64,000 bases of DNA from Scedosporium boydii (Eukaryota > Ascomycota > Sordariomycetes > Microascales > Microascaceae), in assembly GCA_002221725.1 (NCBI GenBank), contig NJFT01000041.1:1-64000 (forward strand), in the 5' to 3' direction. The translations under genes and the position numbers were made by a program. Below, in pieces: positions 23,704 through 36,004 of this stretch (the stretch's first letter is position 1; every line of letters starts with the position of its first letter). The notes under the pieces are model-generated. The model worked only from the letters and a program-made list of their open reading frames with translations. It ran no database searches and was not told the DNA's origin.

Positions 23704-25276
23704 GAAAGAAAGAAAAAGACTCTTGGAACTTGAAATGTCCGTTGCCAAGGCCCTAAGAAATCAGGATCGCAGACTGCAAATCCACTTTTACGTGTACGAA
23801 CTTACGAAGTAAGATCAGGACAGATCGACGCTAGATCTCATGGAAGCGATCCGCCGCGTAATAGTTCATCTTTTTTCCACTTTACGCGACTCCCCGGAAA
23901 GAAAAAAAAAAAATCCTCAACTTCGCCCAAGCCACCACAAACGCATTCTGCATCATAGATTCCGAAGAATCAAACACATCACACCCCCAAGAAACACTGT
24001 CTTCCCCGAACGCTCCTTTCCATTTTTTATACTTCGTAACATTGTGCGTCTAAACAGGCAATTGCAGGGAATACCCCTCCACTCGTATCCAACCAAGCCT
24101 CTGACTTCGTAAACTCCTTCGCAGGCGCCCAGTCATACCGACGCCATCTACCTCGGTACTTCGTACATTCTTTGCAGCGATAGGACAGCCCTCTCCAGTA
24201 CCATTTGATGGTAAGCCTGCCGCTTTTTTTTTTTTGGCGGTGAATTGTCCATGTTTTGGTGTGGCTTGCGAGGCTACGGGGTGGGTACGAAGCATGAGCA
24301 AAGAACCAAGACTGGACTTCTCTAAATATCCGAGGTAAATCTCCGAATTTGAAGGGACTTGGAAAAGAATATCCTTCCTTCACCGACATTGTCATCGCCA
24401 ACCTTATGCATGACCATCGCCTAGTAGACAAGAAGCTAAAAAAGCACACTTGTATGAAAAAAGACGTTTTAGTCCAATGTCCCCTTCGCTTCAGCCTGCA
24501 GAGAGAGGGGCTGCCTGGATGCCGAGGGGCGCTCTGACCCCGCCAGAGGCTGGCGGATGCCCCATATCCAGCCAGCCTCGTGGTGACGTTTCTTACGACC
24601 TTGGGGCACTCTGGGGTAACATGCCGCTACAGGACGATGCATTCTTGGCCGCCCCCGTCCCGATTTACTCGGGCAAGTCTACGATGTTGACCTCTCTTTT
24701 TCCACTTTTGAACTGCTGTGGGGAATAGAACCTTGCAATGGACAGACGGATTACAACGGCGAAGGATGCTTAGCTGTGCAGAAAAGCCCACTCGATCCTA
24801 GAGAGTGGAACGTCGTTATCTGTCTCATGACCATAATGAAGGCCGACCGCATGAAGGCGGTGGCGGCGCAGAACATGACTGACCGAACTTGACCAGCCTG
24901 GGGAAGATTGAAAACTATTAGAGCCTAACACCATCAACTCCTATCCTTGAAACAGAAAGATCCCTGGACTCCTTGGAAAAAATGACACCATGAAAAATGC
25001 ATAAAACAACGACGCTTTGTGTAAACCACAGGTCCCTCGCAGCCGGACTCCACTACCTGTATGCATTGCGTATGGTACATCTCGAGGATTTTGGGAGAGA
25101 GAGAAAGAACTAATGAAAACGTGAAAAGGTATATAGGCAAAGGAAAAAAAGAAAAAAGGAAAAAAAAAAAACTGTCCCGTTGGCTCCTATAAATGATTGA
25201 CAAGTGTGGACTCCGTTGACGGCTCAGGTAAAGGTCTTCAGCCAACCGTCAGTTTCTGGTCCCATAAGTCTCCGGT

Positions 25277-27514
25277 TCATGTAGCAACGACATCCATGGC
25301 ATCACTGCCTGGACCGGCCATGTCAACAACATCCTTGTCTTCCTCCATCATCTCGATAAGGCTATCGAGGTTCGAGTCGAGAGTCTCAGCGTCGGTCGGA
25401 TCGAGGCACTTCTTCAGAAGACGTCGGTATTGCTCAATCTTCTCGCCGGTGCCCACCATGCCTAGCGCTTCGACGTAGTCTGACTCCGACTGTCGTAGTT
25501 CCTTCAGGAGCGCCGAAAGGTCACGCGCCAGTCCGAGCTTCACCTCGTAAGGCTCATCGGCTACATCCCCATTAGTCATGCTTATCTCCTGGTCGACCGC
25601 TGCCTGCACTTGGAGGCGATTTTGGTGAGATATGAGACTGAGGACATCGTACTTGGCACGGTTCGCCTCTGCAGATATCCGGTTAGCCACGTCCTCAGCC
25701 TCGAGTTGAGCCTCTAGCTCGGCTATCTCTTGGGTCACAACGCTGAGCTCCATTTGATTGTTTGCGAGGATCTGCCGCGCTTCCTTCTCCGCAGTATCCT
25801 TCTCGGCCCATTCCTCATCAAAGCTCTGTGCTAAATCCTGTATCTTGTCGAAAATCAGGGGTGATATGCGAGAGTGCACAGTGTTCGCTGCTTCGGATGA
25901 GTATAATGCGCCGGTTTTCTTAGCACCGAGCCGATCTCCTCCGATGGCGTCTCTGAACGAAGCATGACGTTGAGATTCGGGACCAAACGGCGACGAGGAC
26001 CGCTGAGGTGCTCTCTCCTTGGATTTCGTGTTAAGCTCCATGATGAGTTCCTCCGCCCGGATGCCCTCATTATTGGGGATATCTGTAGAGGCATTGCGAC
26101 CGATTAAGGATCGAATGCACTTGCGAGCGTTTCGCCTCGCTGCCAAGTGAATGGCTGTGTTACCGTCGTTATCTCGCGCGTCGATTAGCTGCTGAACAAA
26201 GGCAGGATCGTGTGTTTCCATGAGCCGATTTAGAATGTGATCGAGGTAATAGCGGGAACATGACTGCCCGGTGATGCGCTCGTTCCTGGTAGTAGCCGCG
26301 TGGTGAATAACTGTACAGCCCAAGTTGTCCCTCTCATCAATAGTATCGAAGAGCTCCTTCATGACCAAAGGGAAGGTGTCCTTCTCGTAGCAGTTGGTAA
26401 AGTTAACGGCCCTCATGAATGGAGTCTCGCCGCGAATGTTCTTGACCGTAAGGCTCGCGCCAAATCGTTTTAGCTGCCTGATGACATCCACATCGCCCAT
26501 AGCGGAGGCCCAATGGAGGGCTGTGTGACCGTCGGTATCAATTGGCCAGTTTGGCTGGAAATTCGCTGGCGGCTCGGGTCGGTTCTCCGGCCTAGCCTTC
26601 TCGTCCTTGCACAGTAGGAAGTAGTCTAGGAGCTCATCGCCATACACCGAGTGGAGTTGTTCAATTGCGTCGTGCAAGTCTTCCCGCTTCCTTTTGCGGT
26701 GACCGGTCGATGGGCCCATATCAAATCGGTCGTCTTCGCCCATGTACGAGGCTGATGCTACAGTAATGTTGTCAGGGGTGTCATCACCACCCACTTCGTT
26801 CTCGTAGTCCACTTGGGGAGGTGCAGCTGTAAACATTGTTAGAGATCTCGAACAGGGAGGAATTCGGGGGTATCAGAAACGCACTCCACTTGGGAACCGC
26901 TGGCTTTTTTGGTTGTTTGGGTTTACTCGTGTGCCGTGGTGCCGGAGGGGGACTCTCGCCGCCAGCTTGATATTCAAAAATAGGCTTCAAACGCTCGTAG
27001 ACATTGTTTCTGTGCGCAAGTGCCTCGCCTTGCTCCAAGGGAATCCAGGTGCCTATATGAACGAACTGATCAGCTTTGGTCTTTGATATGTGAAGACAAA
27101 ACCCCGGCGAGACCAACCCTGATATTTTCCATATCCACCCTGGATCTTCTCATGGACATCCTTTTGGACCTCTCTCTCTAAAATTCGAGTCCTTGAAGGC
27201 TGCGTGGTAGGTAGTTAGCGGGACTATCGAGTACATCAGAAAGGGGGGGTGGGGAGATTGATATACCTTGTCGAAACCAGCTGCTTTTAGGATGTGAGTG
27301 GCATTGATCCAATTATCATGCCGCCTTCTCATTACACTCTCTTTCATGTCGGCCCCGAAGATGAATTCGTAAACGGGGATCTACGAGAGAAGCCATGATT
27401 AGAAACGTCAGCTCCTTTGAGAGGAAAGAGCGGGGGAAGGAGATGAGAGAGAGGGAGACCTACGCCACTATACGTCGCGCCGTAAACGCCGGGACCTACT
27501 GCCGTCTTTACCAT
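25277..27514 (-). CDS. mbp1: APSES/ankyrin transcription factor of the MBF complex (Mbp1-like)
   Basis: Five exons join to 654 aa: 27464-27514, 27267-27380, 27118-27199, 26885-27052 and 25277-26826. The introns are 83, 67, 65 and 58 nt. Residues about 8-105 form the APSES/KilA-N DNA-binding domain, with [19 protein letters not shown], then [20 protein letters not shown] and YGKYQGTWIPL, followed by SPPPAP as in budding-yeast Mbp1. A basic HRKRKRED near 181-188 could be a nuclear signal. Ankyrin repeats occupy about 235-395 ([40 protein letters not shown]). A helical, probably coiled-coil region follows at about 465-575, where family members pair. MBF drives G1/S genes through ACGCGT sites. 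Annotators of filamentous fungi sometimes call this clade Swi6 or Res. It is divergent from the FMO gene, with 1.16 kb between their ATGs. Confidence 0.93.
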
Positions 27515-28671
27515 CTTGGAGATATCGTATATGGGTCCACGGATTAGAATTGATGTCAGATATTGTCGTTTCCGACAGTGGTTGGGACCAAGCAGCCTTG
27601 TCTTCAGCCTAGCCTGGTGTGATGGGGGGGTTTGGCTGGGAGATTGGATTTGTGCAAAGAAATCATGAGAAGGGCTACGCGAGGCAGACGCGCTGAACGC
27701 GATGGAGTGAAATGCCATTAATTTTACCCAAGTGGGGAAAGCGCCAAAATCACGTGAAATGATTTGAGCACGGACCTCGTTGCTTACACAGTGCCATGTG
27801 TTCTCATAACGCAAAATTCACACGATACACAGAACACTCAAATCGTCCCTCTCGGCATCTCGGGTGAGAGAGGATCGATGGGAGATCGGAGAGGCGTGAA
27901 GCATGAAGCCTGGCGACGAGGATTCCTCCTGATTTGATTACATGTAAGCACTTGCTGACTCGGATGGCACCCAGAGGCACTCTGATAGGACACAATTCGA
28001 CAAGAACCCGTCAATTGATCCAAGGTGGTCCACAACCTAGACTTCGTAGACTTGAGGAAGGATTAGAGATCGATTAAAGGGATCAATTTGATGGGAATGA
28101 ATGGTCTTGCCTTCATCTTTAATTTGTTTTGGCATTTGGAGGTACGCCGAAGATACAATTGACGGCCTGGCCCAGTTCATCCAAGCTCCTGTCAGCTTCA
28201 CCTCACCTCGTTGAGCTCTCAGATCATATCTCACATCACTGCTCCCCCTGCACAGACTGGTCGCACGCGGTTTCCTTTTTCTTCCTGCTCAACGTGACAA
28301 GAGGAATCCTCGACCGAGTTCTCCCTCAAGGGATCTCAATGTACTGATCACTTTGTCTCCAAAGCTCAAACCTAGGATCGTCTTTGTTTATTTACCTTCA
28401 CACCCCTACTCACCGGAGCCCGCCGTCTGCGATCGTCCGTAAACCCACCAATTTCATCATTTTAATGTTGCATCCTCCTTCCGGGGGGCTCGCATAGGAT
28501 CGACTCTATTTAAGGATAAAAATTATTCCTATAAATCCACATCGACGCCTTCAAACAGCTCTGACGTTCTTCAAATCAAGCACGCCAAGTGTAGCCTCTC
28601 TGTTGCCCTTCAGGGCAGCACGCTATTGTTGATCCACTCCAGCGGTTCCATCGCTGCAGCTGTGCTCCACA
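27515..28671. other. Divergent promoter region between the MBF subunit and the FMO gene
   Basis: This 1.16-kb stretch separates two head-to-head genes and presumably holds both promoters. A TATAAAT on the FMO strand lies at 28530-28536. A GACTTCGTA variant of the recurrent motif is at about 28040. No convincing ACGCGT site is present. ORFs here are short and unsupported. Confidence 0.6.
28530..28536 (+). promoter_or_regulatory. Candidate TATA box of the FMO gene
   Basis: TATAAAT lies 136 nt upstream of the FMO start codon. With initiation about 30-60 nt downstream, this would leave a leader of roughly 80-110 nt. The region is locally AT-rich, so the match could be chance. Confidence 0.45.
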
Positions 28672-30381
28672 ATGACTTCCGCCGCCCCCAAACGCGTTGC
28701 AATTATCGGTGCTGGTAAGTCGTCCCTGTTGTAAAACTCATCCCGTATAGCAATGACATTCTCACGCTGACCTGTTTGCTCAACCTTCAGGCCTCACTGG
28801 GCTCGTGGCCATCAAGGAGTGTCTGTCCGAAAGTCTCTCGGTCCAATGCTTCGAGAACTTGGGCCATATCGGCGGCCAGTGGGCCTACACTCCAGACACG
28901 CCTGAGGATGTCCACTCGTCCATGTATCATGGTTGCATCCTCAATTCGGCCCGTGACACATCGAGCTTCAGTGATTTCCCTCTAGACCCAGCACGATATC
29001 CAGACTACTTTAGCCATACCCTGCAGCTGAGGTATATCAAGGAGTACGCCACCCACTTTGGCCTCGAGAAATATATCCGGTTCAACACGAAAGTGCTGGA
29101 GTGCGTACCCGCGTCCGAAGGTGGATGGACTCTAAAAGTGCAGGAGAACGGGCAACCCGAGGCGCAACACCACTTTGACGCGCTCGTGTGTGCATCGGGC
29201 CTGTTGTCGAAGCCGGTCACTCCAGACTTTGCTGGCCGTGACAGCTTCAAAGGCGAGTTCCTGCATAGCCACTACTACAGGACGCCAGGTCCGTTCGAGG
29301 GCAAGCGGGTAGCCATTATTGGACTCGGGAGCTCTGCCGTGGATATTGCATGTGAGATTGGGCCGCAGGCGAAGGAGTTGCACCTCATCACGCGACGTGG
29401 GGGGTGGATTCTCCCGCGCTACGTCCTCGGAAAGCCCCTTGAGGCTTGGGATGGTATGTTTTCATCAATAACTTGCCTTGACCTTTTCATCCCCAATGTA
29501 TGCTATATTCAACAAGCTAACATACATCAGACCGAGCCACCCAAGTTTGGCTTCCTCATAATGTTAGTGAATGGCTCCAGACGAAGCTTCTCAACATTGT
29601 TGGGGGTAAACACCCCAAAGAACTCCGGTGCGACCACAGCCTCCTCGCGCAGAACCCCACTATTCGGGGCGACTTCATCGAAAAGGTTCGCACAGGCATC
29701 GTCAAGGTCCAACGGGCTAGTGTAGAGGCCGTGACCGAGACCGGCCTCTCGCTTTCCACCGGGACTCAGCTTGATGTCGATGTCATCATCTGCGCCACGG
29801 GCTACAATCTCACCGAGCTTCCCCACCTGCCCAAGGATGCTGTCGCCAGCCGGGAGCTTCCCGCGCCGCACCTCGATCTCTACAAATGCTTCGTGTCACC
29901 ATACTATGACGACCTCTATGTTCTCGGACGCGTCGAAGTCTTCGGCCCGGTCGTCTCGGCGTCCGAGGCACAAGCTCGCGTGATGGCGGCAATGGTATCT
30001 GGGAAGCTCTCAAAGCCAAGCCATGAGGAGATGATGAAATCTATCCGGAAGCGCAGGGCCAAGCAATCCCACCTCATCCAAACTCCGCGTCATTTCCTTA
30101 CTGTCCATTCAGTTGAGTACATCGACGAGGTCTTAGCCCCCCTGGGATGTACCCCGTCTGTGGGTAAGCTCCTTGGCCGAATGTTCCGGGGCAATCCCAT
30201 CCGTGCCTTGAGTGTCTTCAAGGCCGTCTACTTTGGCATCCCGAGTAGTAGCCAGTGGAGGCTCTTAGGTTACGGAAACAACGAGAGGCTTGCCGAGGCC
30301 ACCGTGCTGAGGATCGCACACGGCAAGGAAAAGTTGTCCAAGGTCGAAGAGGAGATTCTCGGCATTACCACTATACCATAA
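28672..30381 (+). CDS. FAD/NADPH-dependent monooxygenase (FMO-like)
   Basis: Three exons, 28672-28714, 28791-29453 and 29531-30381, give 518 aa; the introns are 76 and 77 nt. The N-terminal FAD site is RVAIIGAGLTGLVA (GxGxxG at residues 13-18) and is split by intron 1. The second nucleotide site, KRVAIIGLGSSAVDIACEIG, binds NADPH in this family. FKGEFLHSHYYR is a variant of the FMO signature FxGxxxHxxxY, and DVDVIICATGYN is the usual C-terminal ATGY motif. Family members oxidise N or S atoms, or act as Baeyer-Villiger enzymes; the substrate cannot be read here. No other biosynthetic gene is adjacent, so a secondary-metabolite cluster is not indicated. Reading through intron 2 shifts the frame and gives a false C-terminus, which supports the splice. 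Confidence 0.92.
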
Positions 30382-33300
30382 CCTGACCGCTCTCTAGCAC
30401 TCAAATTCAGAACGTACATGTAGCATATTCACCCATCAATTGTATTAATTCATTAATTTATTCGTTGTGTGTAAGGTGCTGGATCACTCCCAGAGTGCTT
30501 ATGAACACGCCGAACTTGAACTGTTCTCTCATCAGCTGATGCTTTCAACATCTCTAAAGAAGTGACTGAAGTACATCCATCCCATCGATGGGATCAAATG
30601 GACAACATTTATTAAGATACATCAAAATCCATTCGCTATTCGCATAGCTCTATGTGACCGATTACGAGGAACACCAAGGAGCTTGGTTGGGACAAAAGGG
30701 ACGAGGGCAGGTGACATCATGGCCCAAGGAAACAGCAAGAATGCATGTTGCCTACAAAGGTATACCCGACCCGACTCGGTAGAGGAGACCGGCGGACAAT
30801 AAGGACGATTCCCGGACAAAGGGTCGTTTGCGTTTTTCGCCGCAAGTCGCAGCCGGGTCGGCTTTCGAGCGCGAGACGAGCAGCTGATGAGGTGCCCGGT
30901 ACCATTCTCTTTCTAGAAGAAAAGTCAAAGTTCATTGAGAATTTGAGGTGGAAAGCAATAAGGCCCTCGATATCGTTGGCGAGCCGAACCCCATCTAGGT
31001 TGTTGGAGGAAATGAACTCGCCCCTAGTATCAAAGCCCCAGGGCTCATCTTTGCCCCCGGGCCGAGTGGGAGTACTACTTCTTCTCAAAACTAGTCGTGC
31101 GAGTGCGAGAGGTCCATTGATGGCGGATTTGGGTAACTCTATCATCACCTTGAATTGGCACCCTGATGACACTGATACGACGCGGCCCCAGGTGGATCCT
31201 CTCTATGCTAGGGTTGTCCTTCAACAACGGTTGCCTCCCGAAGAGGGTGCCGAAAGTGCTCTTATGTTGGCGGCTTCCGAGGTCAACAACCACCAAATCG
31301 TCCGGTTTACCTTGAGCTTTGGGGGGAAGACACTTCGTGACATTCGATGGGACCAACAGTGTCTACGAATTCTTTCAAACCACTCCCATACCGGTAGAAT
31401 TAGTGCAGCTCTGACTGCAATATCACATAGAAGGGAAACCACAGCTTGAGTGGCAAACGGCCTAATACCGGAACTGGCTTAGGAGCCGCTACAAAACTTT
31501 GGCAAGAGCCAGCAGACGTCGGATCCGTCGGCCGAGTCAATCAGGAAAACAACACTCGATGCGCACATGGGAGATTTCTATTTGAATGGGGACCGAAAAA
31601 GGTTTGCAGGGCAGCCATGTAAGACACATACTCTGCTAGGAGGGATGGGCAGGGCGCCCGGTCCCTCTTCCTTGGGGTCACTGGCGGAGGAGGGGCTGTC
31701 TCGGGGGAGACGGACAAGAACGAAGAACTATTCGAGATTAAATAATACAATCCTTAAGCTTGATAAACTATATAAAACGTGAAAGAGACAAGAAGCTATA
31801 GGAAGAAGAAAAGAAACCTGAAAAGAAACCTTGAACTTGCAACTACATTCTTCCGTTCCCATCAAGTCCAAGTCCCCCTATTTCATAGGGACAGTTAACA
31901 TATGACCGTCTAGTGACAGCACTCACCGTCTCAGTTTTACCCCTTTCCACTTTAATGCCTATTGTTAACTGTATATCTGGATCTAAAGATTGATTTACCA
32001 GGGTGTGACTTGAATAGGTTAAACTTGACCTTGAGAATTCTCGCCCTTTCCACCTTGCTTGCTCTGGGCAGGAAGGCGGTATATTGCGTTCGTCTGGGCC
32101 ACACGACCCACAGCAAGCGAAGCCGATAGTAGCAGTAGCAGTAGCAACATAAGAAGCGATGACGCAGGCTTACCCGGTTAGTAGAGACTTCAAATTGGTT
32201 TCCATGGCCCGATCCCATGACGGGAACTGGCACAGTTGCCATGCACATGCCCACAATTCGGGACCCAATTCCTGGTGCCAGGGACCGAACACGAAGCCCG
32301 AAACTCCGCCTGACTACCTGCGCGGCCCGTAGATCTGAGAAACCCGGAACTTTTTTAATGTTATTTTATCGTCTTTGCTTCACTGGTGGTTTGAGTGAGA
32401 TCCAAAAATAGAATATTTGGGCAGATAGTGCTGTAATATTACCGTTGAGGCCGCTTACCACTGCGGATTTCGGTGAATAGAACCTGAGGCAGTGTCCGTT
32501 TGCTGGATTTACATGGCAAACTACAAATCGAAAGACATTTTGTGTTGAAAACAGCAAAGGATTGGCGCAGGTTCGCCGTGGCTGGGCGTTTGTGAATACG
32601 AGGTGGACCCAGAAGAGAGTCGTGTTCGCTTGACACCAATGTAAGTCTCAGTGCTGCAACGTATTTCGTATGTAAAGCACTAGAGAAAGAAAACCCGATC
32701 AATACACCATTCTACCTCTATGTTGTAGTTTATTAATCGTATAGCTTACTATGGTGTATGAGTATTTTCCGGCTAAGGTGTCGCAGGGTAGCACTGGGAT
32801 CGGCAGATCGATCTCCAAGTGAAGAACAACGGTACTTCTGTGACCCCAATGACCCTGAAGGACGACCGAGCTCTCGGAGACGACCTACGAAGTAAATGGG
32901 TCGAGCTGGCTATCACGTATCGACACATCACTTAACCCACTGAATGAAAATCGAACAATGACACGGGTCGGCTCTCCTCTCCCAGCGAAGGGTAACACGG
33001 GAGGCTGCTGGAGACTAATAGAACCCGGTATAAAACCTAGGATCATACGGCTATCACTCCCGTTCTTGAGGCGAAGCGTTAAAGGCCTACGTACTTTTGT
33101 TGTTTCTCTTCCCTCAGATAGACGAATGGTTTGGAATAGCCAATGCCACGGCCGAACGGGCCAATGTAGGTTCCAGATTTATGTGGACCTCTGGATATTG
33201 ATACCCAGGCCGGAGGCACGACGAATGACGCCGAACACGACCATTACTTCGTAGCAACACTGCACGAGCTCCTTGTTAAAGATGGCCCGATTGCAAACGA

Positions 33301-33815
33301 GCAGGTCTCGCCAAACAATTCCTGCTGTTTTCTCGTAACAGCTCGTCAGCTTCTGGAAGTGGAGCCCCCCCGCCTTGGGGAAACAGCATCATGATCTTGG
33401 CTTAGGTCCCCACGCGAAGCTGCCGCCGGCTATGCGTGGCGGCGGTGATATGACGAGTCGACTAAGCTTCCCCAACGCCAACACGAGGATCGACGTACCA
33501 TGCGACCATGACCATGGCCATGTAACAAACCAACCGGCTAGGAACTGATGCTTTCTTTTTGGCACTTTTGGCTTGCTTCGTTTTCTGTTTGGCACGTTAC
33601 CCGGTTTACCCGATTTTATATGGGGACATGGCGAGGATTCTGGGTATATAAAGAGCTTGAGATGCCCTCAGTTCGTCGTCAGAGAAGAGACATCACCTCA
33701 TCAAACAACCCAATCAGCTCTAATACATCAAACTTCACTCAAACTCATACAATCTTTCGCCGAAAAAACATTCGCTACGAATCTCTTGAGACTATCTCAC
33801 AAACGGCAGAAAAAA
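30382..33815. other. Intergenic region between the FMO and cerato-platanin genes
   Basis: No supported gene in 3.4 kb. The longest ORF is 30745-31449 plus (234 codons), overlapped by a 151-codon minus ORF; neither resembles a known family. An AGTAGC microsatellite lies at 32128-32145. Exact TACGAAGTA/TACTTCGTA words occur at 32886 and 33245, the second about 400 bp upstream of the cerato-platanin TATA box. Confidence 0.5.
33645..33652 (+). promoter_or_regulatory. TATA box of the cerato-platanin gene
   Basis: TATATAAA sits 164 nt upstream of the start codon. It is followed by a leader rich in CAA, TCA and CT (about 33680-33810), typical of strongly expressed secreted-protein genes in filamentous fungi. 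Confidence 0.7.
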
Positions 33816-34375
33816 ATGAAGGCCACTTTCATTACCAGCGCTCTCACCCTCGCCGCCTCCGCCGCTGCTGTCTCCGGTACGCGGATTCTCCCTAAACGCC
33901 TTCTCATGTAGCCTATTGAACGACTCTTACAATAGCACGGTTAATCACTAACTCAAACCTTCTCACAGTCGGCTACGACCAAGGCTTCGACGATGCCAGC
34001 CGATCTATGCTCGCGGTGAGCTGTTCCGACGGCCCCAACGGTCTCGCCAGCCGATTCCCTACACAGGGCAACCTCCCGAAATTCCCATACATCGGCGGCG
34101 TCCCTGCGATCGGGGGATGGAACTCTCCCAACGTGAGCAGTCTCTCCCATACATTTGGAAAGAAAAAAACACGAAACGGCTAACTCTCCCAGTGCGGATC
34201 CTGCTGGAAACTCACCTACCAGGGCAAGAGCATCTACATTCTCGGCATCGATCACTCCACGAGTTTCAACATTGCACTCCACGCAATGAACGACCTCACC
34301 AACGGAAACGCCGTCGGCCTCGGTAGGGTTGAGGCCAGTGCGGAGCAGGTTGACAAGTCCAACTGTGGACTTTAG
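33816..34375 (+). CDS. Cerato-platanin family secreted protein
   Basis: Three exons, 33816-33876, 33969-34132 and 34193-34375, encode 135 aa; the introns are 92 and 60 nt. Exon 1 encodes the signal peptide almost exactly (MKATFITSALTLAASAAAVS). The mature protein likely begins near VGYDQGFDD, the position where other cerato-platanins start with a similar V-x-Y-D. Family motifs include CSDGPNGL, FPYIGG, GWNSPNCGSCWKLTYQGKSI and the C-terminal SNCGL. All four conserved cysteines are present (C39, C76, C79, C133) and should form two disulfides. Cerato-platanins are small, expansin-like proteins of the fungal cell wall and medium that bind chitin oligomers; in plant-associated species they can trigger host defence. 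The role in this organism is not known. The length matches the family. Confidence 0.96.
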
Positions 34376-36004
34376 ACTGTGCTTGTGAAACATTCTACTT
34401 AATGGTAATATTTTATCGGTGGGTTGATTGGGACCATGGAACTATGGAACGATGGGACACTTCCCGCGTCCCGCGTCCCGCCAAGGGTGTTTGAAACATA
34501 TGAAGTGTTTATTGGGATCTTTTAAATGTATAATGGGCATCTTAAGCATCGCGGGGGAAACTGGACGATTGGATTGTATCTAAATGATAGACGACTACAC
34601 ACTCCTTAATGGCTAGTATAATCATCAACTAAAGCATCTACCGGAGATGTCTTCCTACGGGTATACCTTTCCTCACATCTATGCGTGGGTTCTAACTCGC
34701 CTGGCACCATTTCAAACTTCTCTGAAAGTCCTCATACAGCCTTCGCTCGCTAATGACTTGTGTAGGGACTTCCCGCCCTCGGAGATAGGCTCGTCGTGGT
34801 CCCCATGCGGTCTAGAGTTGTACACAACACAGAGTGCGGCATCCGTGATTTAGGCGACCCGTCGCCGGAAGGATGGAGGAGTGGTGGCGCCTGCAGGATG
34901 ACGCAGCATGAGCAGAGCAGAGGACAAACAATGGGTGTGCGTAAGTTTACATTGCATTGATAATAGGTTGCATATATTGTCGAGAGTTGGACTCGGTATT
35001 TCCAACCATCTACGGAGCCGCCGACCATTGCAAGGTGGCTCCACTTACATCTGATCTCAGAACGATGAAATGCCAGCTGGAAGCTGAACCAAAGCTATCG
35101 CAGAGCAACGCAATACATTTGATTCTATGGATCAATGATGCTCTAAGCGACTACGACGGCAGATTCAATAAAGCGGGGGAATGGCAATTGGTCTGGCTCT
35201 CCAGCTCCTTCCTCAATTAAGGCTCCGGTTGCGGCCTGACTAATGTTATAAGCCCTAGTGCACTTCGACATTGGAGGAAGGAACAGATGAGGTAAACGAT
35301 GAAGTCACAATCAGGGTCCTTCCCGCTTTAAATGATGTCGGTTCCATCGCCTTGGCGCTTCTCGCCACAGCAGCCGCATTTCTAGACCCGAAGATATAAT
35401 AGCTCATGATAGCTTCATCTACCAGTTTCTGACTCGGTCGCGTCGAATCCGCCTTCAGAACTGCTGGGATATCGTCTTGCTGTCGTTGGTCGACCCTGGT
35501 CCTGACAAGAAATACAAATACATCAACCATCCTTGCGATAGACACACAACCCATCATCCAGCTTCATCACACATCACACATCACACACACGCATCTCCGG
35601 AGTGAGATGACTACCGTCAACCTGGGTAAGGCGCCGATCCATTTCTGGCGTCAGCGGACACGAGTGATGAACTCTGATTCCTCGATTGCTTTCCCCAGAA
35701 CGCCAAAACGCGGGGTTTAGGATCTGCACATAGCTCACACCTCTTCCCTTTCAGGAATTGCTGGCAACCACCTGATAGCAACTAATAGCGCTTTTCCGCG
35801 GCTGGAAGCCCAACTATCTTGCTTGTAGTCTCTTACTTATATCATCGCTGCTTCTTGCCTCTCCCATCTATCATCTTCTCCTTACACTGTCGATGAGAAA
35901 CTGGTTTGGGACGACTGACAACTGTTACTCTGGCTAGACCCAATACCGCAATTCTTCAGCTTCTATCTCATCACTAGTCATCTTGCTTCCCCTGACCCGG
36001 CGTC
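34376..36004. other. Intergenic region between the cerato-platanin and F-box genes
   Basis: No supported full gene. A 7-bp unit TCCCGCG/C is repeated three times at 34462-34482. A possible two-exon micro-ORF of 30 codons (35607-35625 joined to 35755-35828) has clean splice signals and may belong to the F-box gene leader. The 100-codon minus ORF at 35255-35557 is unrecognised. Confidence 0.5.
35607..35828 (+). other. Possible spliced leader micro-ORF upstream of the F-box gene
   Basis: An ATG at 35607 opens seven codons ending at a GTAAGG donor (35626). A strong acceptor, CTCTTCCCTTTCAG, ends at 35754, and the frame continues to a TAG at 35826-35828, giving 30 residues. It lies 177 nt before the F-box start codon. 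It could be a regulatory upstream ORF with a leader intron, or a coincidence. I see no homolog. Confidence 0.3.

Larger units (their letters stand above)
14981..25276. other. Large gene-poor intergenic block
   Basis: About 10.3 kb without a gene I can support. The longest ORF, 19340-20251 plus (303 codons), matches no family I know and contains copies of the recurrent intergenic motif. Exact TACTTCGTA/TACGAAGTA words lie at 17133, 17178, 17335, 19561, 21248, 23803, 24030 and 24157, and GAAGTACTTC palindromes at 18062, 20062 and 21284. T runs at 22535-22550 and 22588-22600 precede an 87-codon ORF at 22640-22903. An A run occupies 23688-23703. Unannotated non-coding transcripts are possible but not shown by the sequence. 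Confidence 0.5.
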
